From: Motiliproteus sp047633175
Lineage (GTDB): Bacteria; Pseudomonadota; Gammaproteobacteria; Pseudomonadales; Balneatricaceae
Reading direction: 5' to 3'
Assembly: GCA_047633175.1 (NCBI GenBank)
Contig: JBLIEQ010000022.1
Span: forward strand, 1 to 64,000
Length of the DNA: 64,000 nt
In this document: in pieces, positions 25,383 through 33,773 of the stretch
Layout: each line of letters starts with the position of its first letter
Numbering within the stretch: the first letter of the stretch is position 1
Position numbers and translations under genes: made by a program
The notes under the pieces: model-generated
Database searches by the model: none
What the model was told of the DNA's origin: nothing
What the model saw: only the letters and a program-made list of their open reading frames with translations

Positions 25383-27710
25383 CTAATCGTTGTCGATCGT
25401 ATGCCAATACCCTGATAAAGAGTCACGTGCCTTGGTGATGCTGGCATCACCACCGGCACTGACCCGGAGCTGAATCGCGCCCTGAGTGGCGGTATTCAAC
25501 CACTCGATCCTGCGTTTCTGAAGCCGTGCTATAACCTTTGGATGGGGATGACCGTAGCGATTACGCCAGCCACTGCTGATCAATACTAATTGGGGGTTAA
25601 CCTGATCCAGAAAAACCTCCGTCGTCGAACTACCGCTGCCATGGTGTGAGGCGACCAGGGTTGCCGAACTGAGTTGTTGAGCATAGCGTTCGACCAATAA
25701 CCGTTCGACTTCCTCTTCTATATCACCTGTTAACAGCACCCTATGCTGACCGTTATCGATCTGCAGTACACAGGAGCGGTTATTCTCGCTCTGATGCGAG
25801 TTCGGTACCCGGTTATCAGGCTCCCTATCATCAGGATGTAGAATACGAAATTCAACCTCGTCCCAGACCCAGGACATTCCGGCCTGACAACGTTTCCGAG
25901 CAACTACCCTGTGACTGCCACTCAGGGCTGTCGTCATCTGGAACTCTGCTTCGAGCACCTCCTGACCACCGGCATGGTCGATATCAGCATGACTGATAAC
26001 GAGACTATCAAGCCGGCGTATCCCCTGTCTGTGCAGATAGGGCACAATCGCCGCTTTAGCCGCAGTAAAGCCGGATCTGAAGCGCGGACCGGCATCGTAA
26101 ATCAGTCGGTGCTGCTGCGTTTCAACCAGGACAGCTAACCCCTGTCCAACATCGAACAGGGTGAGATTAAAGGCCCCCTTTTCAGGCGTACCCGATTGCG
26201 CAAAAAGCAACGGCAACCACAGAATCAAGCCCGACCAACGGCACGCGACAGCGCGAGGCAGTAACACCAGAATCGCGCCGCACAACGCCAACACCAGAGC
26301 CCATAGCGGCGTGGGCCCGGTCGTGGTTAACGGTGATAACAGGCCCTGAGCCCAGATCAATGCCTGCCAGCCCCACTCCAACAACCGTGCCAACCCTGCC
26401 AGAAGCGCGCCACCCGGGGCAGACCAAAGGCTAAGAATCAACATCGAGCCGAGGGCGGCGGGTAACAACAGGGTCACCAGGGGTATCGCAATAAAATTGA
26501 TCAGGGGGGCTAAGGGTGACCATTGCTGAAACAGGTATAGCAGCACCGGAGTCAGGCCGATAGCGATGGCGACTTGGGCCCAGACCAGCTGGCGGAAAAC
26601 ACCTACCCGGCCAGGCTGGCCGGAGAAGCTGTAAATCAAGACGGCGCAGGCCGCAAATGAGAGCCAGAATCCGGGTTGACGTACCGCCAGGGGTTCGATC
26701 AACAATACCGCTGTCGCCGCCAACCACAAGCGCTGAGCTGCCGTCATAAGCCTGAACCCGATCAGACTGAGCATCACTGCACAGACCATCACCCAGGCAC
26801 GCTGGCTGGGAACGCCCCACCCCGAGATCAGGGCATAGCCTCCAGAACCCAGCATCGCAGCCACTGCCGCGGCACGGACTCTATACCGGTATCGCCACTG
26901 AGGATGCAGGCCGCCGAGCCCATACACCAGACCAAAGCAGACGCTGGCCAGCATCCCTATATGCAACCCACTGATAACAAACAGATGGGTCGTGCCGGTA
27001 TCACGCAACGTTTTCCAGCTCGCATCATCCAGCCCGCGTTTGTCACCCAGCAGCAGGGCCGCCAACAGCGCACTGCTACTGGGTGATAAACCCAGTGAGA
27101 GCGGCGGTTGCCGTAACAGGTCTAACTGTCCGGCACGCCAGCGATCCAGCCGTCCGCTCAGGCGCGCATCCGTCAAGCGCTGTATCGAACTAGCCTTGCG
27201 GTTATCGAGGACATAACCCCGGGCGTCGATCCCTTGATTTAACAGGTGCAGTGGATAATCAAAGCCACCGGGGTTCACGAATCCATGGAGCCGCTTGAGG
27301 CGCACGGGAAGTTGCCAGCGCTGAGCCGGCTCGGGTGCCTTGGGGCAGCGATACCAGGTCAATCTGAGTTTTCTGGGTATCCAGCGTCCGGTTTTCTGCG
27401 AATCAGGATGGATCAATTGGTCTAATGCCAGATCGAAGCGGCAGCGATCTCCCTGCTGTTCTGGCAAGCCGATTACTACACCCACCGCAAGCAGATCCAC
27501 AGACTGCAAATCCTCAGGCAGCTGATGGAGCAGCAGCCAGTGTCCCGCTGCCAGCCCCCATGTGAGGCCCAAAACGACCGGCAGTAGCCGACGCAGGGGG
27601 TTGATCATACTGACAAAAATCACGGCAATCGGAGTGACCAGCAGCCAGAGCGATGCCGGCAGCCCTGGCCAGAAAGCGACGCTGGCCAATGCCAGACAGA
27701 ACCGGATCAT
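25383..27710 (-). CDS. comEC: DNA internalisation channel protein ComEC/Rec2
   Basis: ComEC takes single-stranded DNA across the inner membrane during natural transformation. It has an N-terminal DUF4131 region with several membrane segments, the Competence domain (DTGTTHLFVISGLHIGMLA at about 250), further membrane helices, and a C-terminal metallo-beta-lactamase domain with SHADIDHAGG and SHHGSGSS. ATG 27710 is preferred over ATG 27749 because GGAG lies eight bases upstream, giving 775 residues. The frame is intact. Confidence 0.93.
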   Translation of the reverse strand: MIRFCLALASVAFWPGLPASLWLLVTPIAVIFVSMINPLRRLLPVVLGLTWGLAAGHWLLLHQLPEDLQSVDLLAVGVVIGLPEQQGDRCRFDLALDQLIHPDSQKTGRWIPRKLRLTWYRCPKAPEPAQRWQLPVRLKRLHGFVNPGGFDYPLHLLNQGIDARGYVLDNRKASSIQRLTDARLSGRLDRWRAGQLDLLRQPPLSLGLSPSSSALLAALLLGDKRGLDDASWKTLRDTGTTHLFVISGLHIGMLASVCFGLVYGLGGLHPQWRYRYRVRAAAVAAMLGSGGYALISGWGVPSQRAWVMVCAVMLSLIGFRLMTAAQRLWLAATAVLLIEPLAVRQPGFWLSFAACAVLIYSFSGQPGRVGVFRQLVWAQVAIAIGLTPVLLYLFQQWSPLAPLINFIAIPLVTLLLPAALGSMLILSLWSAPGGALLAGLARLLEWGWQALIWAQGLLSPLTTTGPTPLWALVLALCGAILVLLPRAVACRWSGLILWLPLLFAQSGTPEKGAFNLTLFDVGQGLAVLVETQQHRLIYDAGPRFRSGFTAAKAAIVPYLHRQGIRRLDSLVISHADIDHAGGQEVLEAEFQMTTALSGSHRVVARKRCQAGMSWVWDEVEFRILHPDDREPDNRVPNSHQSENNRSCVLQIDNGQHRVLLTGDIEEEVERLLVERYAQQLSSATLVASHHGSGSSTTEVFLDQVNPQLVLISSGWRNRYGHPHPKVIARLQKRRIEWLNTATQGAIQLRVSAGGDASITKARDSLSGYWHTIDND

Positions 27711-27800
27711 TGTTGAACTCCAGTTGGCTTGACTCGATATAGAAGGCATAATCCATCATCAGTTTAGCTCATCACCCCCCTTCTCTGGATCTTTGCCTTA

Positions 27801-28337
27801 ATGCCACGCCGATTTATCAAGCGTTACCTGCCCAATGAAGCCACGATCAAGGCACACCCAAGCCTGAAGCGGCTGGGCAGTGCGCTGCATAACCCCAATT
27901 TATGGCATCTGAACCGCACCTCGGTGTCCCTGGCGTTTTTAGTGGGGGTTTTCTGCGCTTTCTTACCGATACCGCTGCAGATGCTGGTGGCCGCCCTGCT
28001 TGCCATCATGATCCATTCAAATCTGCCCATATCCGTAGGATTGGTCTGGATTACCAACCCACTGACCATGCCGCCTATCTTTTACTTCGCCTATAGGCTG
28101 GGTTCCTGGCTGCTTGGCGGCAACGTCCATAGTATCGAATTCACGATGACGCTGGAGTGGATCACCAGTGAACTATCGCTGATCTGGGGGCCGTTGCTAT
28201 TGGGATTGTTGGTATGCGGATTATTTTTCGCAATGCTCAGCTTTCTCACTGTGCGCTGGATGTGGGCGTGGCATGTCGGAAAAATCTGGCGGCTGCGTAA
28301 ACTCGATCGTCAGCGTAAGAACAAGCCTAAAGAATAA
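27801..28337 (+). CDS. DUF2062 membrane protein
   Basis: The 178-residue inner-membrane protein has a short basic N-terminus (MPRRFIKRYLP) and three or four hydrophobic segments, with the DUF2062 signature SVSLAFLVGVFCAFLPIPLQ and ITNPLTMPPIFYFAY. A basic C-terminal tail follows (KLDRQRKNKP). Function is unknown. It is divergent from comEC. The same pairing occurs in Pseudomonas-type genomes, as I recall. Confidence 0.9.
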   Translation: MPRRFIKRYLPNEATIKAHPSLKRLGSALHNPNLWHLNRTSVSLAFLVGVFCAFLPIPLQMLVAALLAIMIHSNLPISVGLVWITNPLTMPPIFYFAYRLGSWLLGGNVHSIEFTMTLEWITSELSLIWGPLLLGLLVCGLFFAMLSFLTVRWMWAWHVGKIWRLRKLDRQRKNKPKE

Positions 28338-28357
28338 CGACTATCCTGTGTCGGGCT

Positions 28358-28435
28358 GTAGGTCGGACTGTAGTCCGACAAGGCTAGCGGGCTAGCGAGG
28401 CGCTAGTAATTGTCAGGCTAAAGCCTAACCTACAA
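28358..28435. repeat. Palindromic dispersed repeat (GTAGGTCGGACT family)
   Basis: GTAGGTCGGACT (28358-28369) is followed by AGTCCGAC (28372-28379) and later by an inverted AGGCTAAAGCCT and CCTACAAAA. The same modules occur as a perfect 12-bp palindrome at 57150-57175 and in altered form at 58199-58265. It lies between convergent genes and may also terminate transcription. Confidence 0.7.
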
Positions 28436-28450
28436 AAAACACCATAATCA

Positions 28451-29143
28451 TCAGCCCGGATGCAGCCGACCGCCGTCCAGCTTCAGCACGCGATCCATCT
28501 GCCCAGCCAGGTAGGCATCATGGGTGACCACCACAAATGCGATATTCAGCGAGCGGTTCAGCTCCTGCATCAGCGTCTGGATCTCCCCGGCAGTCTGGCG
28601 GTCGAGATTGCCGGTAGGTTCATCCATCAATACGGTTGCAGGCTCTGCGACCAGCGCCCGGGCTATCGCCACCCGCTGGCGTTCGCCACCACTGAGCTGC
28701 GAGGGCTTATGTTGGAGACGTGCACCCAACCCAACCCGCTCTAATATAGTACGGGCTCGTTGTTCGACCTGATCCAGCGGCGTGTCACTGATCAGCAGCG
28801 GCATAGCGACATTTTCGAGCGCGCTGAATTCAGTCAGCAGATGATGGAACTGGTAGACGAACCCCAGTGCTCGGTTACGCAGTGCGGCGCGCTTGTTTTC
28901 GTTAAGTCCGGTGAGCGATTTCTGCAGCAGCTTAACCTCACCCGAGCAGGGGTCATCCAAACCGCTGAGGATATTGAGCAGAGTACTCTTTCCCGATCCT
29001 GAACTGCCGATAATGGCCACCCGTTCGCCCGGCTGAACCTCAAACTGAAGTTCGTCGAGTACCACCAGTTTGTTACCCGCTTCGCTATAAACTTTGCTGA
29101 CATCGCGACAGCTAAGTACCGAAGGAGTTGGTGAACTACTCAT
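28451..29143 (-). CDS. lolD: Lipoprotein-releasing ABC ATPase
   Basis: LolD powers release of outer-membrane lipoproteins from the inner membrane to LolA. The 230-residue ATPase has GSSGSGKSTLLN (about 42-53), the signature LSGGERQRVAIARAL (about 148) and Walker B VLMDEPTGNLD. ATG 29143 has GGAGG nine bases upstream. A diverged second copy of its first 28 codons lies directly upstream, between it and lolC, from a tandem duplication. Confidence 0.95.
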   Translation of the reverse strand: MSSSPTPSVLSCRDVSKVYSEAGNKLVVLDELQFEVQPGERVAIIGSSGSGKSTLLNILSGLDDPCSGEVKLLQKSLTGLNENKRAALRNRALGFVYQFHHLLTEFSALENVAMPLLISDTPLDQVEQRARTILERVGLGARLQHKPSQLSGGERQRVAIARALVAEPATVLMDEPTGNLDRQTAGEIQTLMQELNRSLNIAFVVVTHDAYLAGQMDRVLKLDGGRLHPG

Positions 29144-29264
29144 ACTGCAGCGCCTCCGCAGAGCACCACGAGCTTGTTACCCGCTTCGCTATAAAATTTA
29201 CTGACATCGCGACAGCTAAGTATCGAAGGGGTTGGTGAACTACTCATACCGTAACGCCTCCGCA
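29061..29264. repeat. Tandem duplication across the lolC/lolD junction
   Basis: Bases 29061-29160 and 29165-29264 are two 100-bp copies, offset by 104 bp, with nine mismatches. The unit includes the last codons of lolC and the first 28 codons of lolD. The ancestral junction, in which lolC stop and lolD start overlapped as TATGAGTAG, is present twice. The lolD N-terminus is duplicated and the lolC C-terminal codons precede both copies. Confidence 0.93.
29140..29247 (-). CDS. 35-codon minigene created by the lolC/lolD duplication
   Basis: Reading from ATG 29247 (which overlaps the lolC stop) gives 35 residues. The first 28 copy the LolD N-terminus with two changes (SPTPSILSCRDVSKFYSEAG). Seven residues encoded by the duplicated lolC tail in a shifted frame follow, and the frame stops at a TGA that overlaps the ATG of lolD. 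GGAGG precedes the ATG at the same spacing as for lolD. It may simply be a translational bridge from lolC to lolD. No function is claimed for the peptide. Confidence 0.45.
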   Translation of the reverse strand: MSSSPTPSILSCRDVSKFYSEAGNKLVVLCGGAAV

Positions 29265-30499
29265 GGCTTGGTTTGAGACGCCCTGTACGCCGGATAGATA
29301 GTCGCCAGCAGGCTGATCGCTAAGGAGCTACCGCAGATAATCATCACATCATCCCAGCGCAGCTCTGAGGGCAGATAGCTGATAAAATAGACCTCGGCGC
29401 TGAGAATCTGAAAGCTGAACAGCTGCTCCGCCCAGGCGATCAGGTCGGTCACGGTTAACGCCAGCAGGATGCCCAGTCCCGTTCCTACCAGAGTGCCGAA
29501 GATACCGATCACTCCGCCCTGGATAATAAAGATTCGCATGATCGTCGCCGAGGAGACCCCCATGGTACGCAAGATGGCGATATCTGAACGTTTGTCGGTC
29601 ACCACCATAATCAGGGTCGAGACGATATTAAACGCCGCTACCGCGATAATGATAAACAGCAGCAGACCGATCATCTTCTTCTCGAGCTGGATCGCCTGAA
29701 ACAGATTGCCGTGCGTCCGGGTCCAATCGCTGCCGCGCAGATCGCCGCCCTCCAGGGCGGCTATTCGCCGCACCTCGGCTGGGGCATCAAAGAGGTTGTC
29801 GAGCTTGAGTCGAATGCCATCGACCCCGCCGGCTTCAATGCGCTTAAGCTTGGCAGCATCCTGCAGGTGGATATAGGCCATAGACGCATCTAGCTCGGCG
29901 CCGACTTTAAAGACACCGACGACGGTAAAGCGCTTCAGGCGCGGAAACACGCCGGCGACCGAGATCGAGGCTTCGGGCAGCACAAGAGTCACCTTATCCC
30001 CTCGCTGCGCGCCGAGCGTTCTTGAGAGTATATCGCCGAGCACGATGCCGAACTCGCCCGCTTTCAGGTCGCCAATAGCCCCCTGAGTCATGTGTTCACC
30101 GATGATAGAGACCCGCTGTTCGTACTCCGGATCGATGCCATAAACCAGGGTGCCATGCACCTGGCCACGGTTGGTCAGCATCCCTTGGGCCTCGATATAG
30201 GGTGCGGCACCCTCGACCTTGGGATACTGGCTGTTGATCCGTTCGATCAGCGCTGGCCACTCACGCAGTTCTGACTGATAATCCGATAATGTGGCATGCG
30301 GCACCATACCCAGGATGCGCTCACGCAATTCGCGGTCAAAACCGTTCATCACCGATAGCACCAGAATAAGCACGGCAACGCCCAGCGTTAACCCGAGTGT
30401 CGACACCAGGGAGATGAAGGAGATAAAGTTATTGCGGCGCTTGGCGCCGGTATAACGCCAGCCGATGTATAAAGAGAGAGGTCTGAACATGGTGCGCAT
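29240..30499 (-). CDS. lolC: Lipoprotein-releasing ABC permease, LolC/LolE family
   Basis: The 419-residue inner-membrane protein has one N-terminal helix (about 25-47), a large periplasmic domain, and three C-terminal helices (about 275-400), the LolC/LolE topology. Sequence landmarks are LGVAVLILVLSVMNGFDREL and VTDKRSDIAILRTMG. Only one permease gene is present, so it probably forms a homodimer like the LolF type. ATG 30490 is an alternative start three codons in. Gene order lolC then lolD is on the minus strand with a duplicated junction. Confidence 0.92.
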   Translation of the reverse strand: MRTMFRPLSLYIGWRYTGAKRRNNFISFISLVSTLGLTLGVAVLILVLSVMNGFDRELRERILGMVPHATLSDYQSELREWPALIERINSQYPKVEGAAPYIEAQGMLTNRGQVHGTLVYGIDPEYEQRVSIIGEHMTQGAIGDLKAGEFGIVLGDILSRTLGAQRGDKVTLVLPEASISVAGVFPRLKRFTVVGVFKVGAELDASMAYIHLQDAAKLKRIEAGGVDGIRLKLDNLFDAPAEVRRIAALEGGDLRGSDWTRTHGNLFQAIQLEKKMIGLLLFIIIAVAAFNIVSTLIMVVTDKRSDIAILRTMGVSSATIMRIFIIQGGVIGIFGTLVGTGLGILLALTVTDLIAWAEQLFSFQILSAEVYFISYLPSELRWDDVMIICGSSLAISLLATIYPAYRASQTKPAEALRYE

Positions 30500-30792
30500 T
30501 AAACCATAACCGCCTCATCTCACCTAGCAGCCTGTCGGATTTAACTCTGATTTACTGCGGAAAAGTCGCTTTTCTTAAGGTAAAGGGGGGCCGTTTTTCA
30601 CTCTACTCATCGCCAATGACCGGAAAAGTGGCTCGCCTTCTCTTTTAGGAGAACGGTATCTCTCGCCACACCGGTCAAGCCCGACAGACTTCTAGCCCGT
30701 ACAGTCTCATCGGGTTGTTTTTCTGGTATATTGTGATCCTATATTGTGATGATACATGACCGCCCTCCGTTTACACCTGACTCCTGAGCCCT
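30500..30792. other. Divergent region between lolC and the PilZ gene
   Basis: This nearly 300-bp gap has a long interrupted inverted repeat: CCTGTCGGATTT at about 30531 and AAGCCCGACAG at about 30676. A direct repeat, TATTGTGAT (30728 and 30742), lies close to the PilZ gene. No gene is visible. Confidence 0.55.
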
Positions 30793-31380
30793 ATGCGCAA
30801 TCCTGCAGACCATGACCGCCGCCTGAGTTTTCGGATTAATGACCGCGCCGGGGTGGAGCTGGTGCCGCTGGCTGACCGCCCAGCCAGGGGCCCTGTGAAC
30901 GACTGTTTCGAGACCTCTCCCCAGTTCGAGCTGCTGACCGATCTGCTGCAGCTCGATAACGAGCTGCAGCACCAGCTGTTTAAGCTCACCGAAACCAATG
31001 CCGTACTGGCAAATGCATTACAGCTGTTAAATCGTAAGATCGAACGCCTGGCGCTGCAGCCGGGCACCCCGGAGTCGGCCCAAATCCTGCAGCCGATAAC
31101 CCTTAGCGAAGGCGGAGTGTCGCTCTATGTTCAGCAGCCGCTGGTCGCGGGCAGCCTCTGTGCGGTGCGGATCCGGTTGCTACCCTCAGGCCCTGCGCTG
31201 CAAAGCTATGCCCGGGTAAGCTACTGCCTACCGCAGGATGCCGCCGGTCACCGCGCAGGGCTGGAGTTTATCGGACTCGACGACAGCGGGCGCGACCTGA
31301 TCGCCCGTCATCTTCTGGAATACCAGGCGCATAACCGGCTATCCCGGCACCAGCCGTCAGAGGAGGACCCCCGCGTATGA
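30793..31380 (+). CDS. PilZ-domain protein
   Basis: The 195-residue protein starts with a short basic stretch (DHDRRLSFRINDR). A helical region (about 45-95) follows, then a PilZ-like beta-barrel (about 100-180; ITLSEGGVSLYVQQPL and GLEFIGLDDSGRDLIARHLLE). PilZ domains bind cyclic di-GMP through an N-terminal RxxxR and a DxSxxG motif. Here the second is changed to TLSEGG, so binding is uncertain. It overlaps the next gene by four bases (ATGA), so the two are probably coupled. Confidence 0.75.
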   Translation: MRNPADHDRRLSFRINDRAGVELVPLADRPARGPVNDCFETSPQFELLTDLLQLDNELQHQLFKLTETNAVLANALQLLNRKIERLALQPGTPESAQILQPITLSEGGVSLYVQQPLVAGSLCAVRIRLLPSGPALQSYARVSYCLPQDAAGHRAGLEFIGLDDSGRDLIARHLLEYQAHNRLSRHQPSEEDPRV

Positions 31381-32246
31381 CAACCCCAGTGTACCCGCAT
31401 GCCCAGCTCGTTGTTCATTTTGAGAGCCTGATCGGAAGCCTGGCCGAGCTGGCCGATCGGCTCAGGGCATCGACGCTGCCCCTGTGGGTGCCTCTGACCG
31501 AACAGGAGCAGGCGGCAAACCTCGACCCCCGCCATAAGGCGATCGAACTCTATTGCGATCTCTGGCACCAGGATGGCGGCGATGGCCGCCGTACCCGAAG
31601 CTGCCACGGCCTGATTGCTGCCGATGCCGCGCTACTGGCGGCGGCCGATCGGGTCAACCAGGCAAAAGCCGATTTCCGCCTGACGCTAGCTATGCTTAAG
31701 ACCGAGCTTAATACCGAGCCTAAGGTCGCGCTTGAGTCACTGGGGCGGCGTCCCAATGCACTGCGTGAGGTGCTGGGATACAAGGGCCTGGCACGGCTAC
31801 ATCTTAAACAGTGCTACCGACTAATCCCCAGCATCGAACGCCAGCCGCAGCGGGTTGGCCTAAACTGGTATACCAGTGGCCGCAGCATAAAGCGGCTCAG
31901 CGTCGACCAGGCCCAGAAACTCCTGCTACGCATCGGCATTGATAAGCCCCATATTCAGGTACAGATGGATAAGCTCCAGCATCTCAGCGGCGACTGCCCC
32001 CTCGCCCAGATCCAGCAACAGGCTCCGCTGATGCGAGCCAACCTGCGATATGAGAACAGTGCAGAGCGCCAGGCCATGAACCTGTCGCTGCCGCTGCTCT
32101 TTGGGTATGATGCCGAGCGTCCCTTTCCTGAACACAACAGCCCGAGCCTGACACCAGAAACCGAGCGCCAGCGTCAGATTCGCAGCGATTGCCGGATCGA
32201 TCCCGAACCTTTTCTGCCCAGTTTGCGAATTCACCTCTACCTATAA
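31377..32246 (+). CDS. Probable replication-terminus-site-binding (Tus-like) protein
   Basis: The 289-residue protein resembles Tus in its middle and end. KQCYRLIPSIERQPQRVGLNW followed by IKRLSVDQAQKLL parallels a Tus segment with an Arg-x-Gly-Trp core and Ile-Lys-x-Leu. The C-terminus LRIHLYL parallels the RLHLYV end of Tus. The N-terminal half is helical. Tus binds Ter sites and stops replication forks in one direction. The match was made by eye with limited identity, so it is a proposal. No obvious Ter sequence was found nearby. It is coupled to the PilZ gene and followed by a small membrane protein. Confidence 0.55.
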   Translation: MTTPVYPHAQLVVHFESLIGSLAELADRLRASTLPLWVPLTEQEQAANLDPRHKAIELYCDLWHQDGGDGRRTRSCHGLIAADAALLAAADRVNQAKADFRLTLAMLKTELNTEPKVALESLGRRPNALREVLGYKGLARLHLKQCYRLIPSIERQPQRVGLNWYTSGRSIKRLSVDQAQKLLLRIGIDKPHIQVQMDKLQHLSGDCPLAQIQQQAPLMRANLRYENSAERQAMNLSLPLLFGYDAERPFPEHNSPSLTPETERQRQIRSDCRIDPEPFLPSLRIHLYL

Positions 32247-32285
32247 CCTTCTACTTAATGACGCCTGACTTATGACTCCTTATTT

Positions 32286-32651
32286 ATGAAACGGCACGAC
32301 GATCATCGTCCTCTTAAACCCCTTTACTACGCCCTGCTGACCCTGGGCTGTGGTGGGCTACTCGGCTGGTTTTATCTGCTGCGCCACTGGCAACTGATGG
32401 AGTGGCTGGCCCAGTTCGGTCCGCAATCTCATACGGGTAGCATGAACCTGCTTGCAGTTATGCTCTGGCTGATGCCCGCTTTATTCGTATGGAAGTACTA
32501 CCTGCGCTGGCTCAACAGTTACTTTGATATAGGCGGCCAGTTCGACCAGGACCGGCATGATGCCCAGTATCATCCCCTGCCATCTGACTCTTTATCTAAA
32601 GAAGGGCCGGCTAAGAGCGCTAAAGAAACCGATTTAACAAGGGAAAAATAA
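32286..32651 (+). CDS. Small two-helix membrane protein, unknown
   Basis: The 121-residue protein has two hydrophobic helices (about 14-30 and 52-72) separated by a short Trp-rich loop, and a charged tail with Lys/Glu at the end. It is not recognised. The tail faces the cytoplasm if the Arg/His-rich N-terminus is inside. It lies 39 bp after the Tus-like gene and five bp before the winged-helix gene, in the same orientation. Confidence 0.6.
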   Translation: MKRHDDHRPLKPLYYALLTLGCGGLLGWFYLLRHWQLMEWLAQFGPQSHTGSMNLLAVMLWLMPALFVWKYYLRWLNSYFDIGGQFDQDRHDAQYHPLPSDSLSKEGPAKSAKETDLTREK

Positions 32652-32656
32652 TCCTG

Positions 32657-32971
32657 ATGCCGCCACTTACCGCGACGACCCTCGACAATCTCAATCCAAC
32701 CTTTACCCGCCGCCTGATCGTGGCGCAGCTGATCCACAGCCAAACACGTCCCTGCGTTCCTGAGTTGATGCGTTTAACCGGCTGGCCGAGGCGTACCTTG
32801 CAGGACATTATCAAGGCCCTGCCGGGTTTGGGGCTGGAGGTGGAGTTTGTTCAGGATGGGATCCGGAATAACGCCGGTTTCTATCGACTCAAAAGCTGGG
32901 GGCCTCTGGATCCACTCTGGATCGAGCAGCATCGCCACGCCCTCTATCGACTGCTTGATTTGAATCTATAA
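32657..32971 (+). CDS. Small winged-helix DNA-binding protein
   Basis: The 104-residue protein has a helix-turn-helix (about 37-60; CVPELMRLTGWPRRTLQDIIKAL) and a wing-like strand pair with a conserved GFYRLKSWGP ending. It resembles small regulators adjacent to glycerophosphodiesterase genes in Pseudomonas-type genomes, from memory. Its last six bases overlap the end of the convergent phosphodiesterase gene. Confidence 0.65.
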   Translation: MPPLTATTLDNLNPTFTRRLIVAQLIHSQTRPCVPELMRLTGWPRRTLQDIIKALPGLGLEVEFVQDGIRNNAGFYRLKSWGPLDPLWIEQHRHALYRLLDLNL

Positions 32972-33700
32972 CGTATCTCTGGCCGCCAGCATCTCGCCGA
33001 TCGAATCGGTTTCTATCCAACTCACACCCCGGTGCGCAAGCGCTCTCGCGACGTCTATATCCGAGACTTCGTAGACAGCCAGTGGCGGATGAAGGCTGTC
33101 ACACTTCAGATCTGGGGGTATCAGCAGGTGGTCCAGGAACAACCACTCGGGTTTAAGATTGAGAACCGACCGCTGTTGCGACTCGTTCCAGTGCGTCAGC
33201 ACCGGGGCCAGCCGAGTCCAGCCCTGCTGCTGCGCATGCTCGAGTAGTTTGAGCGAAAAACTGATCAACACCACCTGTGAGCGTACCTCTTCGATAAGGG
33301 CCAACACCCTGGCAACCCCCAGCGCTGCTGCGGGGGTATGCATGACCGCCTGTTTTAGCTCCAGAAACAACGTGACCTGAGGCTGTTGCCGCAATAGGGC
33401 GACCAACGACTCGAGACGCAGCATAGGGATACCCTGGAACCGGTCACCAAGCTGCTCCGGCGCCGAGGGTGAGCAGCGCTCCAGCTGTTCGGCGCTCAAC
33501 TCATGGATCGCACCGTCGACCCCGCACAATCGGGTCAGGGTATCATCATGAAACACGAAAGGGATGCCATCATTACTGAGCTGAACATCACATTCCAGGT
33601 ATCGCGCTCCGGCAGCGATCGCCTGCTCAAACCCCAGCAGGGTATTTTCCGGGTAGCGTGCGGGATAGCCGCGATGGCCGATGAGTTCGAAGGGTGGCAT
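32966..33700 (-). CDS. Glycerophosphodiester phosphodiesterase
   Basis: GDPD enzymes hydrolyse glycerophosphodiesters to glycerol 3-phosphate and an alcohol. The 244-residue protein has the catalytic HRGYPARYPENTLLGFEQAI (His8 and Glu15), metal ligands in LECDVQLSNDG and the second catalytic His in VFHDDTL. No signal peptide is present, so it is the cytoplasmic (UgpQ-like) type. Its 3' end overlaps the winged-helix gene on the other strand. Confidence 0.92.
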   Translation of the reverse strand: MPPFELIGHRGYPARYPENTLLGFEQAIAAGARYLECDVQLSNDGIPFVFHDDTLTRLCGVDGAIHELSAEQLERCSPSAPEQLGDRFQGIPMLRLESLVALLRQQPQVTLFLELKQAVMHTPAAALGVARVLALIEEVRSQVVLISFSLKLLEHAQQQGWTRLAPVLTHWNESQQRSVLNLKPEWLFLDHLLIPPDLKCDSLHPPLAVYEVSDIDVARALAHRGVSWIETDSIGEMLAARDTL

Positions 33701-33727
33701 AGATACCTCTCATTGTTCGTAGGCTGG

Positions 33728-33770
33728 GATGTAATCCCGTAGCTATTCCCGCAGCTATTCCCGCAAGAAC
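33728..33770. repeat. 12-bp tandem repeat between gdp gene and tmcA
   Basis: Three consecutive units of the type TATTCCCGCAGC, with one base of variation (CCCGTAGC in the first), fill most of the 73-bp gap between the two minus-strand genes. Confidence 0.8.
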
Positions 33771-33773
33771 GTA

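Noticed and set aside
30533..30690. Inverted CCTGTCGG segments as a Ter site or attachment site for the nearby Tus-like protein
   Set aside because: Sequence does not resemble known Ter consensus and the repeats are only a loose inverted pair.
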